Part shown: positions 21,599-31,717 of the stretch, in pieces
Numbering within the stretch: the first letter of the stretch is position 1
How the letters are laid out: every line of letters starts with the position of its first letter
DNA from: Mercurialis annua
Taxonomy: Eukaryota > Streptophyta > Magnoliopsida > Malpighiales > Euphorbiaceae
Assembly (NCBI RefSeq): GCF_937616625.2
Contig: NC_065577.1
Span: 28,533,501 to 28,597,500 of the forward strand
Length of the DNA: 64,000 nucleotides
Direction: 5' to 3'
Program-made: the position numbers and the translations under genes
The notes under the pieces: generated by a model
Database searches by the model: none
What the model was told of the DNA's origin: nothing
What the model saw: only the letters and a program-made list of their open reading frames with translations

Positions 21599-21948
21599 GC
21601 CGAAAAGAAACAATCTTAAACGTATGAGACCATCTGAGCCCATTTTCCACACTAAATACTAATATTAACTTGTAGCATGTCGTATATTCTTAACACTTAA
21701 TCAATCTATACGCAGATCGCAAACACTTAATCACTTAAATACTTCTTGCGCAGGTAGTAATCACTTAGTCGCTTTAACAGTTTGTATGCGCGCGCGTTAT
21801 GAAACATGGTATCAATCCACAAAATCAAACAAATGCAAGCAATTAAGGTTCGACTATATCGCTGCAGTAGTTCCTAGGTTTACCTAATGACAGAGTACCT
21901 AAAATCAAACAGACATCTAACAGTCTAGCAGTGGTAACTGGACCAACT
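21599..21948 (-). other. Leader of element C
   Basis: Untranslated leader between PBS and gag. It contains a cgcgcgcg-like run (21787-21795) and direct repeats of aacacttaatca (about 21691, 21727) and aatcactta. No ORF is supported. Confidence 0.55.
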
Positions 21949-21961
21949 GCTCTGATACCAA
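21949..21961 (-). other. Primer-binding site of element C
   Basis: Minus-strand TTGGTATCAGAGC, three bases past the 5' LTR, complementary to the initiator tRNA-Met end. Confidence 0.9.
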
Positions 21962-21964
21962 CAT

Positions 21965-24397
21965 TGTCACGACCCAAATGATTGAGCCGCGACCGACGCT
22001 AGGGAATGGGAGTGGTAGCTTCAAAACCCGTAGGAAGCCTAAATAATTAACACTTTTTCGCAAATAGTTAATAAACAAAGATATCACAAACGGAAGCACG
22101 TACTTCATATATATAACGTATATATAAAACATATTATAAGAAATTCACATACACACGTGGGCATATCACTTCCGTACCGCGTCTGGCCTCGTGAGACAAA
22201 ATGGCAAAGGCGGTCCACAAAAAGATATAAACAACGACAGTCATATAAACAAACAAAAGTAATACGACTGTACTGGCCACGACTCTGTCAACTGAAGGTT
22301 ATCACTACTGCAGCGCTACGGAAGTCAAGAACTATACGTGTACTACTTACTTCCGGATCCCAAAACGAGGACTCTAGCTAGGTCCAAACCCTAAGCACCT
22401 GAAATGTTAAACAACAATAGGGTGAGACTCTGCCGAGTGAGTTTGCAATTTACTAACGGTACAATAAAATAACATCGCATTTCAAATAAAGCATTAATAC
22501 GAAAATATATATAATCAAGCATTTGATCCGTTCGAATTCAAATTGATCACTCAACCTTTGGCCCGGTCCTGGTATAATTCCACCGAGTTCAAACGCTGCC
22601 AATCTCTTAATCCCAAGTTGTGGGTCCCGAGATAGTTCAACTGAGTTCCACCCATTAGATACGGGTCCCGAGATAGTTCAAACGAGTTCAACCTCGTATC
22701 TACTATTCATTATCCACCTTTCACATTCAAAATCGTGCGCATTCTAATATCATCACAAATAGTCTAAACATACTAGACTGACTCAGTTACTGGTGATCAC
22801 GCAGCCTATTGACACCCAATAGGTACCTAGTTTCTTCTTATCATATACTAGATTCTTACATATAAGATTAAATCAAATCATATGGCATATCGACAAATCA
22901 TATAAGATGCGATGCGTTTAAATGTAATATATAAAACATACTATCAAATAACATTTATAGATAATACGCGAGAGTAAAATGCAACTCACTTGAACCGCTA
23001 TCCAGTCTATGACGTGGTCGATATGATAATACGCTCGCACTAGCCCACGTCTGCTAATCTCACTGATCTCTGACACGTCTGTTATATATTAATTAACGTT
23101 TAACAATTAGACGTGAATTTCGTGTTTACATGTGTAGTACTTTTATGTTCTAGGCTTATATGGATAAAACTCCATTTCTAGTGTGAATCGTGAATTCGAT
23201 AATCCTTAATCGCATTCACTGCTGGATGAATACCGCTTTGTCGTATTCTACGATCATGTAACCGTCTTAATGTTTTCTACTATAATTAAATATTTAAAGC
23301 ATCGAGCTTAATTTGAAACTTAAGATTTTCGAGGTCCTTGATTCATCTTTAAAGTCTATCGTTCAGAAAAATTGGAAATCCAACCCGATTAGGGAAAAAG
23401 CCCATTTTTGTCCCTTGGACCCACTGTGCGGGCGCACAAGAGCAATTGTGCGTCCGCACAGATTGCTGTACGGGCGCACAGCTTTCCCAAGCAGTGCCGG
23501 GTGCATAGCCTGGCTGTGCGGTCGCACAGCTTCGGCAGTGCGGGCGCACAGCCCCTGAAAACCATTTTCCTGGCGCCTTGCCGATTCCCGATGCTCCCGC
23601 CACGCTAAAAACACCCTTTTCCAACAAAACCTGTATCTCCGTTTTTCTAAAAACGCTAAAAACAACCTAGATACGATGAATTCAACATAAACATAACATT
23701 TACTCTAAAACAACCAACCATTCTTCAATTTTCATGCCAATAATCAACCTCTCACCTTGATACGAAGATTGAAATCAAGAGAGCTTCTAATTCCGAAGAG
23801 ATAGGCGCAAAAATGACTCAAAACAGACGCTAAATGGAGAAACCGTGGCTTGACGGCGGTGAGAACCGTGAGAAGAACGATGAAATTTGTAGTCTCTGGT
23901 TCCTTCTTCTTAATCTTCATTCATATCGTTCTCTTTATATAGCATGGCTGAAGTGCCACTTAAGTCCTTGTTTTCTTTAATGAATACAATACATCCATTA
24001 AACTTTTCCTTTATTTGATTTAGTCAATCGATTAATCAATTAATACTTTAATCAATTCGTATACGTATTATTTATATTCAATAAATAATACGAATCCGAG
24101 AATTAGTATTTTTCCGTCAAAATCCTTTTTAATTCTGATTCTCGATAATTAATTGGTTAATTACCAATTTAGGACCTAAACTTTATTTCCGTAACTTTTC
24201 TTGACATTTTTCCTTAGTCCCTATTCCATCTTTAAATAAAGACATAATATCAAATTCTTGTGATAATATTCTTGAAACCGACCTACTAAAATTTTATTTA
24301 CCTCAATTTCTCAGAAATATATCCGATGTCACCACTACAGAGACTAAACACTTGCCACGTGGTCCAATTAGATAATTTAAACTTGCGGGGTATTACA
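21965..24397 (-). repeat. 5' LTR of element C (2,433 bp)
   Basis: Minus-strand ends are TGTAATACCCC and GTCGTGACA. Contents in transcription order: TATA box (23942-23933), GC-rich palindrome array (23554-23422), conserved ccgag/gttcaac sub-repeats (22702-22560), the ggtgatcacgcagcctattgac block (22815-22793), and a ccctagcgtcggtcgcgg terminal block. Minus-strand frames at 23349-23665 read through the palindromes and are not genes. Confidence 0.92.
23422..23554. repeat. Palindromic CTGTGCGGGCGCACAG array (5' LTR of C)
   Basis: Five to six hairpin modules (ctgtgcgggcgcac, ttgtgcgtccgcacag, ctgtgcggtcgcacag, cagtgcgggcgcacag) with variable joints. It has one or two more modules than the 3' LTR and shuffled loops, so the array has changed since insertion or by exchange. 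Confidence 0.85.
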
Positions 24398-24402
24398 AGA
24401 GG

Positions 24403-24732
24403 CGAAGTTGGAAAGCTCAAACACTCCCCGGTTCCGATCATGGGACTCGGAGGAACTCCCATTCAACCCTGTGGACTGGCGTAGCTGATGATAAAGTTTG
24501 AAAGGGGAGAAAAAGAACAAAGGAGGTCAAGACACTGTTTTCGGTTATGGATATGCTGCTAGCCTATAATGGAATATTGGGGAGGTCGTTCCTATATGAC
24601 TCAGGAGCAATCACCAGCATTCGCTATCTGGCAATGAAGATACCAACCCCGGGAGGAGTAATCAATGTGAAGGGAAATCAAGAGATAGCAGCCAAATGCT
24701 ACACTATCGCCATGAAGGAGACAGAAGGATAA
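24403..24732 (+). pseudogene. Tat-type aspartic protease, C-terminal half
   Basis: In two frames: first MGLGGTPIQPCG and LMIKFERGEK, then after a frameshift YNGILGRSFLYDSGAITS, MKIPTPGGVINVKGNQEIA and KCYTIAMKE. The YNxILGRxxL block and the GVxxVxGNQxxAxxCY ending are the typical protease-to-RT boundary of Tat/Retand elements. The catalytic DTG part lies beyond the junction with C and is gone. After the stop at 24732 no RT follows. Confidence 0.75.
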
Positions 24733-24923
24733 AGTGACCATAAGGAAAAAGTCAAAGAACGAAGGCAAAAAGACAAAGATAATAGCCTTCATTTTTGTAT
24801 CAACTAGCATCTTCATGTCAATTTCAATACAATCAGAGTTCTCTGTTTGACTAAGTAGCAAAATGCAAATTAGAAGCAACAACAAAATTCGAAGATATAA
24901 ACAAATACACATAAAAGCGACTC

Positions 24924-25065
24924 AGGAGATACATATCTCTCAAGGCAACGGCCAAACAAACGAGGATCAGACCTCTTAAGGCAACAGCCAAAAACAAAAG
25001 AGATGCATATCTCACTAAGGAAATGGCCAAATAAAACGGAGAAACATATCTCCCAAAATAAACAA
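24924..25065. repeat. Four imperfect 38-bp repeats with GGAGATAYATATCTC palindrome
   Basis: Units begin near 24924, 24962, 25000 and 25039, each as (g)gaga..catatctc, then aaggcaacggccaaa, then acaaac. The first, third and fourth carry a near-perfect palindrome around the central catatc. They lie just downstream (antisense sense) of the antisense ORF. Minus-strand frames crossing them are hydrophobic and repetitive and probably not proteins. Confidence 0.7.
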
Positions 25066-25250
25066 ACAATAGCAACACAACAGCAACGTGAATCGACAAA
25101 GTACAAGCAGACAAGAAATCAAAAACTTCAACAAAAATCTTACAAGAAGCATAAACAGCAAAACAAGAAAAACAAATAAGAGAAACGACGACGTCACACT
25201 CTCCAACATCACAAAAAAAAAACAATACGTAAAAAAAAAAGAGACAAACT

Positions 25251-26560
25251 TCAGCTACCACCGGAAGAAGGAGGCACACCGTCAACTAATATTGGCGATG
25301 AAACACCAGAAATAGGCATAGGAGAAGACAAGGCAACAACAGAAAAAGAAGACGGAGGCACAACTTCGGACGAAGGAGAGGCACCTGCCAATGCCTCAAA
25401 CGCAGACTTCTGCACAGCAAAGGCAGAGAGACACTGGTCACGAAACCGAACCAAATCAACATAAAGGAAGGAGAGATCCGCCATCAGATAGTCCTCAGAA
25501 TAACCGACTTGACGGACCGGCGATACTGCTGAAACATCAAAGGAACTACACCAGTAGCATCCCCTAGTTGATTCACAAAGACCTGGTCTTGCAACTACAG
25601 GCGAGAACGTTCCGCCTCCACTCCGCCCAATCCAAACGAACATTATTTAGCGCAACGTCGAGGTCCGTAACACGATCCTCAAGTTGACGAAGAGATTGAT
25701 ACAAGGACTCCACCTGCTTACCCCTCTGATCACACTGCTTCTCTAGAGAGGTCGCAAGAAAAGTCTTCTCACGGAGGTCGTTCCTCAGAGACTCATTTGA
25801 AGCCCTCAAAAGAAGGAGCTCATCCGATTGCCGCTTCTTTATCTCTCGAAAACGAGTCAAAGCAGCAGCATTTGCTCAAATTGAGCATCAACCTCCGTCC
25901 GAGAATTCTTGAAATTAGAGAGACGAGTTCGATCGTCCTCCAACCGACGGACCTCATCAAGAAGCCGGAAACAAGTAGCAGAAATGGACGGCGCACCCCC
26001 CCCCCCCCCCCACGGCAGGGAATTGTCAAGCCATAGACAACGGACACTGACTCCGGAGATAACCGGAAACAGCATTCCGGATGTGGTTGAGTCAAGAGGA
26101 GACCCCTTTTGAAGAATAATGCAGTCCTGGTCGACAACACTACCCTTCAAGACAAAGGTGGAGCGTGGCACATCCCGACGAGGGCGAGACACGTCCTCCA
26201 AAGAGGAATCCGGAGGGCCGGTAGCACGACGCTTCTGACTACCTTCAGAAAAAGCGGAAGGAAGAGTCACCCAAGGCATATCATTAAGCGAAGACACCAC
26301 CACCACAGACATAGAATCGGTAACAACAGAGGGGAGAGCCCCAGGCGAGGTAATGACGGGCAAAACGGCAGGCAATGTGACCAGAGAGGTAGCCGCCACG
26401 GAAGGAACATGATCGCTACCGGAGGCCCATCTTCGTTATCTGACATAAGGGAGATAAATAGGGTTGTCGGGCGGTCAAGCAAAGGAAGACTGACATCAAC
26501 ACCGCCCTCATTATCACACTGAAGACAAACGCCCATAGCATCAAAAATGTTCTTAGCCAT
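25251..26560 (-). pseudogene. Antisense coiled-coil ORF of a Tat-type element
   Basis: Reading from MAKNIFDAMG (26560), the product needs frame changes near 26410, 25860 and 25600. Segments in order: an acidic N-terminus (LMSDNEDG); a Ser/Val/Pro-rich part (residues of 26399-26040); a Gly run from a 14-base C homopolymer (25998-26011); a Leu/Arg/Glu heptad coiled coil (LLDEVRRLEDDRTRL, then ASNESLRNDLREK and SLRQLEDRVTDLDVALNNV); an AEWRR motif; and a C-terminal FRDQCLSAFAVQKSAFE helix with a Ser/Pro tail. I recognise the class (extra antisense ORF of Tat elements), not a function. Three frameshifts make it a pseudogene or reflect homopolymer slippage. Confidence 0.6.
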
Positions 26561-26644
26561 TAGAAGGGAAAAAGTGAAAACGACAGCAACAAAGAGATTA
26601 AAAGAAAAATCACGAAAGAAGAAAAAAAAATGCAAAGAAGAAAT

Positions 26645-26653
26645 CTATTTATA
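26645..26653 (-). promoter_or_regulatory. Candidate TATA box of the antisense ORF
   Basis: Minus-strand TATAAATAG, about 90 bases upstream of the ATG at 26560, in an otherwise purine-rich stretch. The spacing suits a plant promoter with a short leader. Confidence 0.55.
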
Positions 26654-27551
26654 AACTTTTCCGAGAGGGCATATAGATAAAACAAAAGGGTAAAAAGGGA
26701 AAACACTGAAGTAATAAATGGTAATAAAGAAGCATTAACTACTGCAGCACTAAAATCGAAGATGCACAGGCAACTCAACCGTACAAAGAAATCAGGAGAG
26801 AGAAGCACGACGCGCAAGAAACGAGGAAGAACTCCAAAAGACGTGACAGCTACAAATACACGACCACATGGCACTATAAAAAGAGGAAGAAGAAAGAAAA
26901 AAACCCTGGTGAAAGCAAACATAGGCATGGGGTCTCCCTTAGTATTTTTGTAGCTTGCTTGGTTTGAAATGAATAAAACTAATTAACCCAACCAAGCTTC
27001 GAAAAGCACAGGAAGGACCCTAAGATAAGAAAGATAGGAAAATAGAACGAGGGAGAATCCAGAAGAGAAGTAGGGAAAGATAAGCATATGAAGAATATAC
27101 CAGCCTACAAAAAACAATGGAATCCCCTTGACCTTCTTTGTAGCCTATTTGGGTTGGGTCATATAAAACCAAATAACCAAAACATGCTACAAAAGGCACA
27201 AGGAGAACCCAGAAACAACAAACATGACAAAATAAAGATCGTACCGGTCAGCTTACCGGACCTCTTCACAACCGGCTTAGGCTGAGCAGTTCCATAAAAC
27301 CCAACACAAACAAGCCACAAAGATGCAGGGAAAACCTCTCCAATCCCAGAAGATATGGAAATCCCCAAAAACCCATCCCAAAGGGTAAAAAATAAAACTA
27401 CACAAAACAGCCGCATCAGAAGACCAGTAGAAGAGCAAAGTCAATGTCATATGTAACAAACTTACAGAGAAATCTTTCACAAAATGGATTGCAATGAACA
27501 AATTTCGGCATAAATATCCAACTATTGCAATACCTCGGGCGGGGGGGGGAT
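26654..27551. other. Non-coding 3' region of element H with a partial tandem duplication
   Basis: No gene seen. A plus-strand TATA-like ctataaaaag lies at 26874-26883. The segment ttttgtagcttgcttggtt...ccaagcttcgaaaagcacaggaaggaccc (26945-27020) is repeated in diverged form at 27136-27210 (tttgtagcctatttgggtt...acatgctacaaaaggcacaaggagaaccc). A G run of ten or eleven bases lies at about 27541-27551. ORFs at 26560-26928 and 27159-27609 (minus) are hydrophobic readings of purine-rich sequence. Confidence 0.5.
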
Positions 27552-27774
27552 TAATGATGGAATAAGCAAATAAAATAAGATAAAAGGAAGGGAACCACAA
27601 ATTCCACATCGACTAGAGAAAGAAGGGAAAGCGGAGCGCGCTGCAAACACTATAAAAGGACCACAGCTCCACCTGCCAAGGGGATCGCTCATAAAACCTA
27701 ACAAATACCTGATCCGATACTCAAAACATCCCGACTCTTAGATTTACATCTGACATCTTGATCCATCAATTACA
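27552..27774 (+). repeat. Possible LTR end of element H
   Basis: Follows a G-rich tract (PPT-like) and starts tgatgg. It contains ccacatcgactagagaaag and a TATA-like actataaaagg at 27647-27657, and ends caattaca next to the PPT of element G. The cacatcg...agaaag block before a TATA box is common in plant Tat LTRs. Alternatively the last bases are the start of G's own 3' LTR read in reverse. Confidence 0.35.
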
Positions 27775-27786
27775 TTCACCCCTCCT
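27775..27786 (-). other. Polypurine tract of element G
   Basis: Minus-strand aaggaggggtgaa precedes TGTAAT, and upstream lies a diverged form of the gaggatgaa(t) block seen before the PPT of element C. Confidence 0.65.
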
Positions 27787-27855
27787 TATAATAAATTCGT
27801 TCTCAGATTTTAATCTTAGCCACGTACCTAGGATAAACAGATGCGGATATCCCCA

Positions 27856-29195
27856 TCACATATCTTCCTCCATTTCACACGTACATTCTTCAACAGAATG
27901 GTTCCTCCAAAGAAGTTTCACCATCGGAATCTCTTTGGTTCGAAGCTTCCGTACTTGCGTATCAATAATCTCCACTAGTTCTTCTTCGTATGAAAATTCT
28001 TCGTTGACTTCCACTGTTTGTGGTTCAATCACACGAGAGGGATCCAACACATATTTTCGGAGCATGGAAATATGAAACACATGATGAACTTGTGACATAT
28101 CTTGTGGCAAATCCATCTTGTAAGCAACTTTTCCAATATGTTCCATAATCTGGTATGGACCCACATACCTTGGAGATAGCTTTCCTTTCTTTTCAAAACG
28201 GAGTACATCTTTCATAGGTGATACCTTGAGAAAAACATAATATCCGACTTGAAACTCTATATCATTTCTCCTTGGGTCTACGTAACTTTTCTGTCGACAG
28301 TGTTTAGACGTTGTCTAATCAATGGTACCTTCTTTGAGGTAATTTGGACAATCTCCGCTCCCGTAAACTTTCTTTCTCCGACCTCATCCCAACAGATAGG
28401 GGATCTACACTTGCATCCATATAGCGCCTCATAAGGAGCCATCTCAATGCTCGAATGATAACTGTTGTTATATGAGAACTCTACCAACGGTAAGTATGCA
28501 TCCCAACTTCCTCCAAAATTGAAAACACACAAACGAAGCATATCTTCTAGAGTTTAAATTGTCCTTTTAGACTAACCGTCTATCTAAAGATGAAAAGCAT
28601 AGCTGAAGTCTAACTGAATTCCCAATGCTTCTTGCAAACTTTTCCAGAAATGAGAGGTAAAAACTGAACCTTTATCGAAGACAATCGATACAGGGACTCC
28701 GTGTAAACTGATAATCTTGTCAATATACACTTTTTCCAACTTTGCTGCTGAATACATCGTCTTGATGGTAATAAAGTGTGCTGACTTCGTTAGACGATCT
28801 ACAATCACCCATATAGAGTCAAAAGCTCTTTGTGTCCTTGGCAAACCAATTAAAAAATCCATAGTAATCCTTTCCCATGTCCACTCTGGAATAGGTAAAG
28901 GTTATAGAAATCCATATGGTCGTTGATGTTCCAATTTAACTTGCTGACAAGTCGGGCACTTAGCTACAAATTCTGCGATGTCCTTCTTCATTCCATTCCA
29001 CCAATACATCTCCTTGTTATCACAATACATCTTGGTTGATCCAGGATGTAAATTATACATTGATCCATGGGTCTCTTGCATGATCTTCTGTCTCAAATCA
29101 TCCAAATTCGGCACACACAATCTGGTTCCATGCCTTAATGTTCGGTTGACAATGCTGAAATCTTGATTCTTTCCTTGCTGAACTTCATCTATCAA
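27856..29195 (-). pseudogene. Integrase and chromodomain of element G
   Basis: The zinc-binding domain is in 29195-28902 (HPGSTKMY, WWNGMKKDIAEFV, CPTCQQVK). The core follows at 28862-28584 (MDFLIGLPRTQRAFDSIWVI with the first D, then SIVFDKGSVFTS for the second), and a further frame at 28541-28278 carries [19 protein letters not shown]. The last frame (28215-27856) has the GPYQIMEHIG SH3-like part and FHISMLRKYV, then a chromodomain, EIIDTQVRKLRTKEIPMVK with WRNHSVEE. The chromodomain would direct insertion to modified histones. Frame changes near 28580, 28240 and 28885 inactivate it. Confidence 0.85.
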
Positions 29196-30721
29196 TCATT
29201 TTAGTTGAGGATCATCCGCTTGTAACTCCTTGATTCGATCAATCAACGTTGGTCGAATACTCAAATGAGCTAACAAACTTCGAAGCTTTGAAATTTCAAA
29301 CTTAACTCCTTGGCTATACAACTTATGAATCTCTTTTGTTAATGGTCTTCGCCACATCATTGTAATGTGTGCAAGACTGCCTGCAGACACTCTGCTCAAA
29401 GCATCCGCCACCACATTGGCCTTACTAGGATGGTACTAAATCATACATTCGTAATCCTTTAGCAATTCTAACCATCTTCTCTGCTAGAGGTTTAGCTCAC
29501 GTTGATCAAAGATATACTTCAAACCTTTATGATCTGTGAATATCTCGCATGTTGCTCCATATAAGTAGTGCCTCCAAATATTCAAAGCAAAAATTACCGC
29601 TGCTAATTCCAAATCGTGAGTTGGATAGTTCACTCCAAGTTTCTTGAGTTGTCGAGAAGCATAGGCTATCACTCGACCATGCTGCATCAATACGCATCCT
29701 AATCCAACTCTTAAAGCATCATAGTACAATATGAACCCTTCCGTTCCTTCAGGTAATGCTAACAATGGTGCTGTCGTTAAGCACTTCTTTAGTTTTAGAA
29801 AGCTGACTTCGCACTTATCCGTCCAATCAAATTTAGCATTCTTTTTAGTTAACTTCATCAATGGTGCGAAAATCTTCAAAAACTCATGCATGAACTGTCT
29901 GTAGTATCCTGTTAATCCTAGGAAACTATGGATCTCCGTAACTGAGTTAGGTCGCTCCCATTCTAACACAACTTCAATCTTCTTTGGGTCGAATACAATT
30001 CCAATTTGAGACACAACATGTCACAAAAATGCAACTTCTTTTAGCCAAAATTCGCACTTGAAAAACTTGGTGTAAAGCATATGCTTTCTTAACACTTGGA
30101 GTATTAATTGCTAATGATGCACGTGATCTTCCTCCGAACGCGAGTATTTCAGAATATCATCGATGAACACGATCACAATCTGATCCAAAAACGGCTTAAC
30201 CACTCCATTCATTAAGTCCATGAAAGCCGCTAGTGAATTAGTCAATCCAAATGACATTACCAGAAACTCGTAGTGTCCATAACGAGTCTTAAAAGCAGTT
30301 TTTGAAATATCATCATTTCGAATCTTCAACTGATGATAACCTGACCTAAAGTCAATCTTGGAAAAATACTTTGCTCCTTGCAATTGATCGAACAAATAAT
30401 CTATTATTGGCAATGGATACTTGTTTTTCATCGTAACCCTGTTCAACTAACGATAATCTTAGATAACCATAGTGATCCATCTTTCTTCTTGACAAATAGC
30501 ACTGGTGCACCCCATGGCGATACACTAGGTCTTATGAACCTACGATTAAGGAACTCTTCTAGTTGGTTTTTAAGTTCCTTTAGCTCTACTGGCGCCATCC
30601 GATACGGGTGTATAGATATTGGTTCTGTATTAGGAGCAAACTCGATACAAAACTCAATCTCTCGATCTGGTGGTAATCGAGGCAATTCTTCGGGGAAAAC
30701 ATCCGGATATTCAGACACCAC
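29196..30721 (-). pseudogene. Reverse transcriptase and RNase H of element G
   Basis: The first frame (30721-30443) has [16 protein letters not shown] and [15 protein letters not shown]. The next (30446-30111) has the palm: [13 protein letters not shown] and the active site IVFIDDIL (FIDD). After a break near 30060, 30014-29484 contains [15 protein letters not shown] (thumb), then RNase H with [22 protein letters not shown] (first Asp YYDA), HDLELAAV (Glu) and [11 protein letters not shown] (Asp). The linker to integrase (29414-29196) starts MVADALSR. Active-site residues survive, but frameshifts separate fingers, palm and thumb. Confidence 0.88.
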
Positions 30722-30751
30722 CGGTACATCTTGTAACTCTCCACTTTTCCT

Positions 30752-31252
30752 TTACACATCCTTCGCAATGGAAAAAAATCCTTGACATGCCTTTCTTAAC
30801 ATTCGACACGCTTTGATGGCCGAAATGATATTCACAGGAGATTCCAACTTCTCAACTTGGATTGAAATAGGTTCAATTCCAGGCGGACTAAACTTGACTA
30901 TCTTCTTACGGCAATCCACATTGGCATAGTGTTGGGCTAGCCAATCCATTCCTAGTATAACATCGAAAGCTAATACTTCTAGCAAAATCAAGTCAGAAAT
31001 CAACTCTCGCCCTTGAATACTCACAGGACAAGAAGGATAAACTTCGCTAACTTCTATACTCTCGCCTACTGGGGTAGCTACTGACAAAGGACGTTGTAAA
31101 TAAGCGGGTTGCCTTCCCAACTTAACCGCAAAACTAGGAGAAACAAATGAATGCGTAGCACCCGGATCAAATAGAACTAATGCATCTTGAGAAGCGATAA
31201 GAAATGTATCTTGCACAACAGCATTGGAAGCCTGAGCCTCATGAGGATTCAA
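30752..31252 (-). pseudogene. Aspartic protease of element G
   Basis: An open frame of 166 codons. The active-site motif reads LVLFDPGATHSFVS, where family members normally have D-S/T-G, so the middle residue is Pro. Next come PVGESIEVSEVYPSCPV and the second conserved block VILGMDWLAQHYANVDC. It ends in a stop before the RT domain, so protease and RT are separated. It would cleave Gag-Pol; the altered motif and stop argue against activity. Confidence 0.85.
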
Positions 31253-31717
31253 TGCAAAGACTCTGGCCTGACTTCCACCAGCCTGTGAAGTCTGACCAGT
31301 ACTGCAACCTCCACCATTTCTTCCTCCTCGATTTCCATAACCTCGACCTCTCTAGCCAGTAAATGTACTCCCCGTCTGACCATAACCCGATGCTGCCTGA
31401 TATGCAGTTCTCTGTTGATTGTAAGAAGAATGTGCAACTGTGGTCATTGAACCTTGGGGTATCTGCCTCGGACAATATCTAGCAAAGTTACCATGTTGGC
31501 GACAATTGAAACACGCTCTCGAGATTATATGGCATACTCCATAATGCCTCTTGTTGCAGGTCTGACAAAGGGGTGTTCAAACTCCTACACCACCCGTTGT
31601 CCTGGCATTAAATCTTTCTCCTGAAGTCCCAACTCGATTGCCATATCTGCCTCTCTTCCGTTCTCGATTACGTTGGGGTCTTCGGAAATTCCCAGCATAA
31701 GATTGCACTGGAGCACT
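31253..31717 (-). pseudogene. Gag C-terminus of element G with zinc knuckle
   Basis: From 31717 the minus strand reads APVQSYAGN, then basic RPQRNRE, a CxxCxKRHYGVC block and a CCHC knuckle CFNCRQHGNFARYC (about 31480-31545), then Ser/Gly/Gln-rich sequence up to the protease. Stops and frameshifts occur near 31585 and 31350. The N-terminal gag core is missing because the LTR of E lies directly upstream. Confidence 0.8.

Larger units (their letters stand above)
15277..24397 (-). mobile_element. Element C: gag-only (TR-GAG-like) gypsy retrotransposon
   Basis: A 2,433-base 5' LTR (21965-24397), PBS, leader, gag, about 3 kb without a recognisable pol, PPT and a 3' LTR (15277-17700) that lacks its last 110 bases or so. 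No protease, RT, RNase H, integrase or chromodomain motif is visible in any minus-strand frame of the interior. It would therefore depend on a partner for reverse transcription; D and G are the closest candidates in the window. In one 120-base stretch compared by eye the LTRs differ at four positions. Confidence 0.75.
24398..27774 (+). mobile_element. Element H: Tat-type gypsy remnant with antisense ORF
   Basis: On the plus strand a protease tail is followed directly by non-coding repeats, then an ORF on the opposite strand, then AT/purine-rich sequence with two TATA-like boxes and a possible LTR end. RT, RNase H and integrase are missing. An extra ORF in antisense between pol and the 3' LTR is known for several plant Tat elements, and this layout fits. 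The 5' part was lost at the junction with element C. Confidence 0.6.
27775..31717 (-). mobile_element. Element G: Tekay-type chromovirus remnant
   Basis: Minus-strand order: gag C-terminus with CCHC, protease, RT, RNase H, integrase, chromodomain, PPT. The chromodomain after integrase places it in the chromovirus clade and its sequence is Tekay/Del-like. No LTR of its own is certain. The gag N-terminus is cut off by the LTR of element E at 31718. Stops and frameshifts occur in every domain. Confidence 0.85.

Noticed and set aside
24851..25285. Hydrophobic minus-strand ORFs as membrane proteins
   Set aside because: Overlapping frames with Leu/Phe/Val runs from A-rich plus strand and 38-bp repeats; no relative seen in the other Tat remnant.
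26560..27704. Hydrophobic minus-strand ORFs as membrane proteins
   Set aside because: Reverse reading of purine-rich LTR/3' region; no conserved motif, overlapping frames.
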